The notes beneath the pieces are model-generated. The model had not been told where the DNA came from, did no database searches, and saw only the letters and a program-made list of their open reading frames with translations. Positions 58,701 through 64,000 of a stretch of 64,000 nt of DNA are shown here, in pieces; the first letter of the stretch is position 1, and each line of letters opens with the position of its first letter. The translations under genes and the position numbers were made by a program. Origin of the DNA: Elusimicrobiota bacterium (GTDB taxonomy: Bacteria > Elusimicrobiota > Elusimicrobia > UBA1565 > UBA9628); NCBI GenBank assembly GCA_026388095.1, contig JAPLKL010000079.1, positions 62,001 through 126,000 of the forward strand. Reading direction: 5' to 3'.

Positions 58701-59893
58701 TTCATCGCCTCCTTGAGCCTGGACGCGACCTTCTGGCCCATGCCATAGGCCGCTGCCAGGGCCGCCGCGTCCGGGACGTACTGGCACTTCACCGGCTCCA
58801 CCGTGGCCACGCCCATCTCGGTCAAAGCGTCCTGCACCAGCTTGAGGGACTCGCCGGCCCAGCCGTAGGAGCCGAAGGCCGCGCCCACCAGATTCTTGCG
58901 CCGCAGGCCCTTGAGGTAGCTCAGCAAGTCCGCCACCGTGGGGAACAGCTGCTTGTTGATGGTGGGCGAGCCGACCAGGAGCGCCCCGGCCTCCAGGAGC
59001 TCGGTGGCCACGTCGCTGCGGTGGCTGCCGCTCAGGGGCATCACCACGGTCTCGACCCCGGAGCCCATGAGGCCTTCGGCCGCGGCGCGGGCCAGCCTGT
59101 CGGTCGAGCCCCACATGGTGTCGAAGACCACCACCGCCTTGTTGCGCGGCTTCTGCCGGGCCCACTCGCCCCACAGCGAGACGATCCGGGCCGCGTCCTG
59201 GCGCCAGACGGGGCCGTGGTCCGGCGCGATCATCTTGGGAGCCAGCCCGGACTTGGCCAGCTTGTCGAGCAGCGTCAGGACGATGTCCGAGAAAGGCAGC
59301 AGGATGTTGGCGTAGTACTTGGCCGCCTCGACGAAACGCTCCGGGGTCTCGTCGTCGAAGCGCTTGGATGAGGCCAGGTGCATGCCGAAGCCGTCGTTGG
59401 AGAACAGCACGCCCGCGCCCTCGAGATAGGAGAACATGCTGTCGGGCCAGTGCACCATCCGCGTCTCGATGAATGAGAGCCGCTCGCCGCCCAGGTCCAG
59501 CTTCTCGCCGTCCTTGACCGCCTGGACCGGCACGTCCCAGTGGAAGTGCGCGTTGAGCGCTTTGACCCCCATGGCCGAGGCGAAGACCTTCTCGGGCTTG
59601 ATGAGCTTCAGAACCCGGGGCAGGGCCCCGGAATGGTCCATCTCCGAGTGGTTGGAGACCACGGTGCGGATGGACTTCGGATCGCAGACCGAACTGATGC
59701 GGGAGAGCATCTCGTCTGCGAAGGGGGCCTTGACCGTGTCGATCAAAGTGGGCTTCTCAGCCATGACCAGGTAGGCGTTGTAGGTCGTGCCCCGGCTGGT
59801 GGCGTAGCCGTGGAAGTCCCGGATGCCCCAATCTATGGCGCCCACCCAGTAGACCTTGTCCGTCACCTGTACCGCTTGGAACGGGCCTTTCAT
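58697..59893 (-). CDS. Flavodiiron protein (FprA family)
   Basis: A 398-residue A-type flavoprotein. The metallo-beta-lactamase-like domain has diiron ligands His82, Glu84, Asp86 and His87 (NHSEMDH), His148, Asp167 and a His in APDHGPVW. The flavodoxin domain from about 255 starts [15 protein letters not shown] and binds FMN ([23 protein letters not shown]). These enzymes reduce O2 to water or NO to N2O, protecting anaerobes. It is coupled to rubredoxin downstream and overlaps the murB stop upstream. Confidence 0.95.
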   Translation of the reverse strand: MKGPFQAVQVTDKVYWVGAIDWGIRDFHGYATSRGTTYNAYLVMAEKPTLIDTVKAPFADEMLSRISSVCDPKSIRTVVSNHSEMDHSGALPRVLKLIKPEKVFASAMGVKALNAHFHWDVPVQAVKDGEKLDLGGERLSFIETRMVHWPDSMFSYLEGAGVLFSNDGFGMHLASSKRFDDETPERFVEAAKYYANILLPFSDIVLTLLDKLAKSGLAPKMIAPDHGPVWRQDAARIVSLWGEWARQKPRNKAVVVFDTMWGSTDRLARAAAEGLMGSGVETVVMPLSGSHRSDVATELLEAGALLVGSPTINKQLFPTVADLLSYLKGLRRKNLVGAAFGSYGWAGESLKLVQDALTEMGVATVEPVKCQYVPDAAALAAAYGMGQKVASRLKEAMK

Positions 59894-60798
59894 GACGCCT
59901 CCTCTGAGAAACCTAACGGGACCTGCTCGAGCTCCAGCTGCACGCCGGTCTTGGCCAGCACCGCCGCGCGCACCTGGGCGATGAGCGCCATGACGTCCCG
60001 GGCCGTGGCCCCGCCGACATTCACGATGAAGCCCGCGTGCTTGGGCGAGACCTGGGCGCCTCCGACCGTGAGGCCTTTGAGCCCGCAGGAATCGATGAGG
60101 CGCGAGGCGAAGTCTCCCGGCGGCCTCTTGAACACGCTGCCGGCCGAAGGATATTCGAGAGGCTGCTTTTCGGCCCGGGCCCGCAAGGTCGCGCCGCGCG
60201 CCTCGCGCAGTCGGCCCGGGTCGTCCGGCGCGAGCTGCCACTCGGCGGACAGGAAGACCAGGCCGGCGACGCCCTCCACCTTGCGGTAGCCATAGCGCAG
60301 CTCGGGCCGGGCGCGGCGCACCAGCCGGCCCTCCGGGTCCAGGGCTGTGAAGGAGACCAGATGCTCATAAGTCTCTTGGCCGAAGGCTCCGGCGTTGATC
60401 CAAAGCGCTCCGCCCACGGTCCCGGGTATGCCCGAGAGCTTCTCCATCCCCGTCAGGCCCGTCTCCACGGTGCGCGCCACCATGGCGTCGAGGACGGCGC
60501 CGGATCGGGCTGCGACATGGGTCGCCGACACGGCGAAGCCGCGCATCCCGCGGGTGGAAGCCGTGACGCCCGGCAGGCCGGAGTCGCTGACGATGACGTT
60601 GGAGCCCAGGCCCAGGACCGCCAGCGGCAGCCCGCGGCGGCGCACGAAGCCCAGCAGCCACACCCATTCCTCCTCCGATTCAGGGAAGACCAGGCTTTCC
60701 GCGACGCCTCCGACCTGGAAGGTGGTGTAGGGGGCCAAAGACTCGTTGAGCCGGCAGCGGTCTTGGAAACGGGTCTTGAGGTCTTCGCTCCAGGCCAT
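59890..60798 (-). CDS. murB: UDP-N-acetylenolpyruvoylglucosamine reductase
   Basis: A 302-residue flavoenzyme making UDP-MurNAc for peptidoglycan. FAD-binding signatures are TTFQVGGVAESLVFP, LGLGSNVIVSD and SGIPGTVGGALWINAGA. The catalytic Ser lies in PSAGSVFKRPPGDFASRLID, and the C-terminus has SPKHAGFIVNVGGATARDV. It has the short (type II, Gram-positive-like) architecture. It forms an overlapping operon with the flavodiiron protein and rubredoxin. TATAGA lies 8 bases before the ATG with GGAGG between. Confidence 0.94.
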   Translation of the reverse strand: MAWSEDLKTRFQDRCRLNESLAPYTTFQVGGVAESLVFPESEEEWVWLLGFVRRRGLPLAVLGLGSNVIVSDSGLPGVTASTRGMRGFAVSATHVAARSGAVLDAMVARTVETGLTGMEKLSGIPGTVGGALWINAGAFGQETYEHLVSFTALDPEGRLVRRARPELRYGYRKVEGVAGLVFLSAEWQLAPDDPGRLREARGATLRARAEKQPLEYPSAGSVFKRPPGDFASRLIDSCGLKGLTVGGAQVSPKHAGFIVNVGGATARDVMALIAQVRAAVLAKTGVQLELEQVPLGFSEEAS

Positions 60799-60806
60799 GC
60801 CTCCAG

Positions 60807-60812
60807 TCTATA
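60807..60812 (-). promoter_or_regulatory. -10 element of murB operon
   Basis: Minus-strand TATAGA, 8 bases before the ATG at 60798. The intervening bases include GGAGG. Confidence 0.4.
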
Positions 60813-60868
60813 AAATCGGTGTCAGGCTTTCACGAAGGCTTCGGGTTCCTGCCGGGGTCCGAAGTCGC

Positions 60869-60874
60869 TATAAT
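60869..60874 (+). promoter_or_regulatory. -10 element of SDR gene
   Basis: TATAAT, 32 bases before the ATG at 60907, with GAGGAGG as ribosome site: a conventional leadered message. Confidence 0.5.
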
Positions 60875-60906
60875 GACACGCAAAGCCAAGACCGAGGAGG
60901 CAACCG

Positions 60907-61656
60907 ATGCCGGAATCTTCAGGTTTCAAGGGTCAGGTCGCGGTGGTGGCAGGCGGGGCGTCGGGCATGGGCAACGCCGCGGTGCGGTTGCTGGCCGGGA
61001 ACGGATGCCGGGTGCACGTGCTCGATGTCCAGAGCACGACCGACGGCGCGTTCCAGCCGTGCGATGTCCGCGACTACGGCCAGGTCCAGCGCTGCATCCG
61101 CGACGTCGTGGCGAAGGACGGCCGGATCGACCTGCTGTTCGTCGCCGCCGGCGTGCACCTGTTCGCCAACATCGAGGACACGAGCATCGAAGAGTTCGAG
61201 CGCGTGTTGTCCATCAACCTGAGAGGCGCGTTCCACGTCCTGAAGGAAGTCCTTCCGGTCATGCGCCGGCAGCGGTACGGCAACGTCGTGCTCATGGGGT
61301 CGGACCAGGCGTTCGTCGGCAAGGGCAGCAGCGCGGTTTACGGTCTGACCAAGGCGGCCATCGGCCAGCTCACCAAGAGCAGCGCCATCGACTACGCCCA
61401 GTACAACGTGCGGGTCAACTGCATCTGCCCGGGGACCATCGACACGCCGATGGTGACCCCGTCCGTGGAGCGTCTCCATCGTGCCAGCGGCATGCCGACC
61501 GAGGCCATCTACGAGGCCCTGCGCAAGGCGCAGCCCATCCAGCGGCTCGGCACGTGCGAGGAGATCGCCAAGGCCGTTCTGTTCCTGCTCTCCGACGACT
61601 GCCCATTCATGACCGGCGCCCTCGTCGCCGTGGACGGCGGGTACACGTGCCAGTGA
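60907..61656 (+). CDS. Short-chain dehydrogenase/reductase
   Basis: A 249-residue classical SDR. The cofactor motif is VVAGGASGMGNAA (TGxxxGxG-like, with Ala-Gly-Gly), AAGVH is the NAG-like motif, catalytic Ser lies in NVVLMGSDQ, and the Tyr-Lys pair is in AVYGLTKAAIGQL. It ends PFMTGALVAVDGGYTCQ as in 3-oxoacyl-ACP reductase-like proteins. The Asp after the second strand (VLDVQ) favours NAD(H). Substrate unknown. It stands alone between the murB operon and a lipoprotein gene. Confidence 0.9.
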   Translation: MPESSGFKGQVAVVAGGASGMGNAAVRLLAGNGCRVHVLDVQSTTDGAFQPCDVRDYGQVQRCIRDVVAKDGRIDLLFVAAGVHLFANIEDTSIEEFERVLSINLRGAFHVLKEVLPVMRRQRYGNVVLMGSDQAFVGKGSSAVYGLTKAAIGQLTKSSAIDYAQYNVRVNCICPGTIDTPMVTPSVERLHRASGMPTEAIYEALRKAQPIQRLGTCEEIAKAVLFLLSDDCPFMTGALVAVDGGYTCQ

Positions 61657-61689
61657 GACGGGGCGGAGTCATTCCTGCGGACAAACTGG

Positions 61690-61695
61690 TAAGAT
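61690..61695 (+). promoter_or_regulatory. -10 element of lipoprotein gene
   Basis: TAAGAT, 10 bases before the ATG at 61706 and overlapping an alternative upstream ATG (61694). Confidence 0.42.
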
Positions 61696-61705
61696 GTTGG
61701 CGCGA

Positions 61706-62140
61706 ATGAAGATCCGCTTGCGCTGTCTGCTTTGGGCGCTGGCCCTGGCGCCGGGGTTCTCAAGCTGCTCGACGGAACCCGTGACCTCCGAGTTCGGAGA
61801 CGCCGCGTCGGCGCGGGCCGGCCGGGTGACGCGGCGGTCCTTGAGATGCGGGGATCCCCGTTCCATCCGCGACTTCAAGGATTACCTGCTCGCCAGTGTG
61901 AACCCGGACCCCTACGAGGTCGAGCGTTGGGCCCTGTGCCTGTGCGGGGATGCGGCCCGCCAGGCCGGCGTCAACGGGCGCCGGCCCCTCCCGGCGCAGG
62001 CCGCGCTGGCCGCCCCCGCCTATGACGTGAACAGCCGCGATGAGAGCGTGGCCCAGATCCGGGATTGGTTCAAGGGGAACCTCCCCATCACGGAAGCGCA
62101 AGCCGCCAAGATGACGGACTGTCTTTACGGCAAGGAATAG
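61706..62140 (+). CDS. Small lipoprotein, unknown
   Basis: A 144-residue protein. MKIRLRCLLWALALAPGFSSC is a lipoprotein signal with lipobox FSSC. The mature part has four more cysteines (LRCGDP, WALCLCGDA and the C-terminal TDCLYGKE) and is otherwise hydrophilic. No family is recognised. The ATG at 61706 is preferred over one four codons upstream, which overlaps the TAAGAT element. It is followed after 8 bases by a nucleotide-carrier-like gene and may share its transcript. Confidence 0.65.
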   Translation: MKIRLRCLLWALALAPGFSSCSTEPVTSEFGDAASARAGRVTRRSLRCGDPRSIRDFKDYLLASVNPDPYEVERWALCLCGDAARQAGVNGRRPLPAQAALAAPAYDVNSRDESVAQIRDWFKGNLPITEAQAAKMTDCLYGKE

Positions 62141-62148
62141 GGGCCAGG

Positions 62149-63390
62149 ATGGCTGAGACCCAGCGGCCGCATGGCGGGCTGGTTCCCGCCATGGCCTGCA
62201 TCTCGCTCTCGGCAGCCTTCCTGGTCGGGGGCTACGAGTTCGCCCGCAGCACCGTGGCCTCCCTGTTCATCGAGGCGTTCGGCGCCAGCCGCATGCCTTA
62301 TGCCATGACCATGGTCCCGCTGCTCATGGCCCTCCTGATCTACTGCTACGGCCGCATCCTCACCCGCCTGGGCAGCCTTTGGACTTTGCAGGTCTCTTTG
62401 GGGCTCTCCGCGGCGGCCTTCCTGGCCGCCTACGCGGCCTTGCGTTCCGGCTGTAAGCCGGCCGTGGCCGGCATCTACGTATTCACCGAGGCCTACATCG
62501 TCATCCTGGTCGAGCAGTTCTGGTCCTTCATCAACAGCACCTTGGACCAGTCTCGGGCCAAAGCTTTCAACGGCCCGATCCTAGGAGGCGCCGCGGTGGG
62601 GCCCGTGCTGGCCGGCCTGGCCCTCAACCGCTTCGCCTCCGTCCTCGGCTCCGAGCAGTTCGTGCTCTTGAGCGGCCTGTCCCTGGTGCCCGCGGCCGCT
62701 CTGGCTTACGCCGCCTATCGGCTCGCCGGGGAGCCTCAGCCCACGGTCGCGGAGCGCGGCGGCGGCAGGGGCCCGCTGCGCTTGCGCCTCATCCTCGACC
62801 ACAAGGTCCTGCTTTTCATGGCCGGGGTGGTGGCCCTGTCCCAGTTCTTCGCGGTCGCGACCAACCTGCGGCTCTACGAGCTGCTGGAGACCGCGCTGCC
62901 CAACAAGGACGCGCGCAGCGCGTACCTGGGGACCTTCTGGGCCATGGTCAACGGCCTGGCCTTCCTCATGCAGTTCGTGGCCACGCCCCTGGTGCTGCGG
63001 CGACTGCCCTTGGCCATGATCCTGGTGGGCATCCCGCTGGTGCACGTCTGCACCGCCGGCCTGATGCTCGCCCATCCCGGCCTGACCGTGGCCGCGGCGG
63101 CCCTGCTCCTGTTCAAGGGCATCGACTACTCGGTGTTCCGCGCCAGCAAGGAGCTGCTCTACATCCCCCTGCCTTTTGACGCGCGCTACCGCGCCAAACA
63201 GGTGGTGGATGCCTTCAACTACCGCTTCTCCAAGGGAGTGGCGGCCGGCGGCATCTCTTTGGCCAAGAGCCTGTTGGGGGTCTTGCCCGGCTGGGCCTAT
63301 CCGGCGATCAGTCTGGCCGCGGCCGGGGCCTGGGTCGCGGCCGCGGTCCCCCTGGCGCGGAAAGCCCAGGAGGGGACCAAACCGGCGTGA
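62149..63390 (+). CDS. ATP/ADP-translocase-like membrane transporter
   Basis: A 413-residue protein with about 11-12 membrane helices. The segment FKGIDYSVFRASKELLYIPL, then ARYRAKQVVDAFNYRFSKG, closely resembles the conserved region of the NTT (Tlc) nucleotide transporter family, including the Lys, Arg and Glu residues of the substrate path. It lacks a long C-terminal regulatory domain. NTT proteins in parasites exchange ATP for ADP, but free-living bacteria also carry divergent members of uncertain substrate. ATG 62149 has AGG just upstream. Confidence 0.78.
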   Translation: MAETQRPHGGLVPAMACISLSAAFLVGGYEFARSTVASLFIEAFGASRMPYAMTMVPLLMALLIYCYGRILTRLGSLWTLQVSLGLSAAAFLAAYAALRSGCKPAVAGIYVFTEAYIVILVEQFWSFINSTLDQSRAKAFNGPILGGAAVGPVLAGLALNRFASVLGSEQFVLLSGLSLVPAAALAYAAYRLAGEPQPTVAERGGGRGPLRLRLILDHKVLLFMAGVVALSQFFAVATNLRLYELLETALPNKDARSAYLGTFWAMVNGLAFLMQFVATPLVLRRLPLAMILVGIPLVHVCTAGLMLAHPGLTVAAAALLLFKGIDYSVFRASKELLYIPLPFDARYRAKQVVDAFNYRFSKGVAAGGISLAKSLLGVLPGWAYPAISLAAAGAWVAAAVPLARKAQEGTKPA

Positions 63391-64000
63391 CCGCCGCGGC
63401 CTTGATCGCCCGCGCGCGCCGGGTCGCGGTGCTGACCGGCGCGGGCATCTCCGCGGAGAGCGGCTTGGCCACCTTCCGCGACTCGGGCGGGCTCTGGGAG
63501 CAGCACCGCGTGGAGGACGTGGCCACGCCCGAGGCCTTCGCCCGCGACCCGGCCTTCGTGTGGCGCTTCTACAACGCCCGGCGCAAGGCCGGCGCCTCGG
63601 CCGCGCCCAACCCCGCGCACCTGGCTTTGGCGCGGCTCGAGCGGAAGGTCCAGTCGGTCGTCATCCTGACCCAGAACGTGGACGGCCTGCACCAGCGCGC
63701 GGGCAGCCGCCAGGTGCTGGAGCTCCACGGCAGCCTCTGGCGCGCGCGCTGCACGGAATGCCGGCGGGCCTTCACGGACCTGCCGGTCGAGCTGCCCCTG
63801 CCGCCCCGCTGCGCGGACTGTCGGGGTCTGCTGCGGCCCGACATCGTCTGGTTCGGAGAAGCCCTGGACCCCGATGTCCTCGGGGCGGCCGCGGAGGCGC
63901 TGCAGGTCTGCGACCTCTTCCTGGTGGTGGGGACTTCGGCCCAGGTGCAGCCCGCGGCTTCCTTCGCTTTCGCCGCGGTCGAGCGGGGCATCGGCGTCAT
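63387..64000 (+). CDS. cobB: Sir2-family NAD-dependent protein deacylase, 3'-truncated by window end
   Basis: The first 204 residues of a sirtuin; the 3' end is outside the window. GTG start at 63387 overlaps the transporter stop. It has the NAD-binding GAGISAESGLATFRDSGGLW, LTQNVDGLHQRAGS, catalytic His in LELHGSLW, a four-Cys zinc site (ARCTECRRAF and PRCADCRGLLRP) and VVGTSAQVQPA. FYNARRKAG carries the Tyr-x-x-Arg of class III (SIRT5/CobB-like) enzymes, which predicts desuccinylase or demalonylase ability besides deacetylation. Confidence 0.92.
   Translation, partial: MTAAALIARARRVAVLTGAGISAESGLATFRDSGGLWEQHRVEDVATPEAFARDPAFVWRFYNARRKAGASAAPNPAHLALARLERKVQSVVILTQNVDGLHQRAGSRQVLELHGSLWRARCTECRRAFTDLPVELPLPPRCADCRGLLRPDIVWFGEALDPDVLGAAAEALQVCDLFLVVGTSAQVQPAASFAFAAVERGIGV

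Overview
This is a 64-kb chromosomal segment from a GC-rich, Gram-negative-type bacterium. The evidence for a diderm cell is murB, two YkuD-type transpeptidases, MurNAc-recycling enzymes, several lipoproteins and a small outer-membrane-barrel-like protein. Gene content and style suggest an Elusimicrobiota-like lineage: short Ala/Pro-rich secreted proteins, an ATP/ADP-translocase-like carrier, an archaeal-type ProRS and many unrecognised envelope proteins. That assignment is inference; no rRNA or tRNA gene was seen. Genes are tightly packed, many with ATGA/GTGA overlaps, and several convergent pairs overlap at their stops.

Layout. 1-1.3 kb: end of a glycosyltransferase operon. 2.3-12 kb: competence and DNA housekeeping genes (comM, dprA, topA, a xer recombinase), an unknown gene and purA. 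12.1-15.8 kb: a likely small RNA, a HEAT-repeat protein, a CHASE2-adenylate cyclase and a DUF3307 protein. 15.9-29.6 kb: a dispersed histidine-degradation set (hutU, hutI and a fused formiminotransferase-cyclodeaminase), interleaved with an MNT/HEPN pair, yajQ, CheY/CheC-like proteins, an aldehyde dehydrogenase and proS. 29.6-36 kb: an O-antigen-ligase-like protein, unknown envelope proteins, and an AmmeMemoRadiSam pair in which Memo and AMMECR1 are fused. 36.3-42.1 kb: metE, MurU, an AmgK-RapZ fusion, a phosphotransacylase and a UV-damage glycosylase. 42.2-52 kb: dinB, two GH13 amylases and two unusual membrane proteins. 52-55.6 kb: tandem L,D-transpeptidases and an SGNH-TPR protein. 55.6-55.8 kb: a palindrome-packed MITE-like element. 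55.9-60.8 kb (all minus strand): murB, flavodiiron protein, rubredoxin, ECF sigma factor, anti-sigma factor, Flp-like pilin, two tiny membrane proteins and a CPBP protease. 60.9-64 kb: a short-chain dehydrogenase, a lipoprotein, a nucleotide-carrier homologue and a truncated sirtuin.

The most notable system is at 57.3-58.5 kb. An ECF sigma factor is followed by an anti-sigma factor whose membrane segment is a near copy of the Flp-like pilin encoded next to it, but without the pilin processing site. The sigma gene and the pilin gene carry the same promoter-like motif (GAACYTTTC, 13 bases, GTCTGAGA). I infer a pilin-sensing sigma/anti-sigma circuit.

Two window-wide patterns also stand out. Many operon-first genes have a -10 hexamer only 6-11 bases before the start codon, implying leaderless or near-leaderless mRNAs. 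Several families of short palindromic repeats occur, including a 61-bp element whose two copies differ by a compensatory base-pair change.
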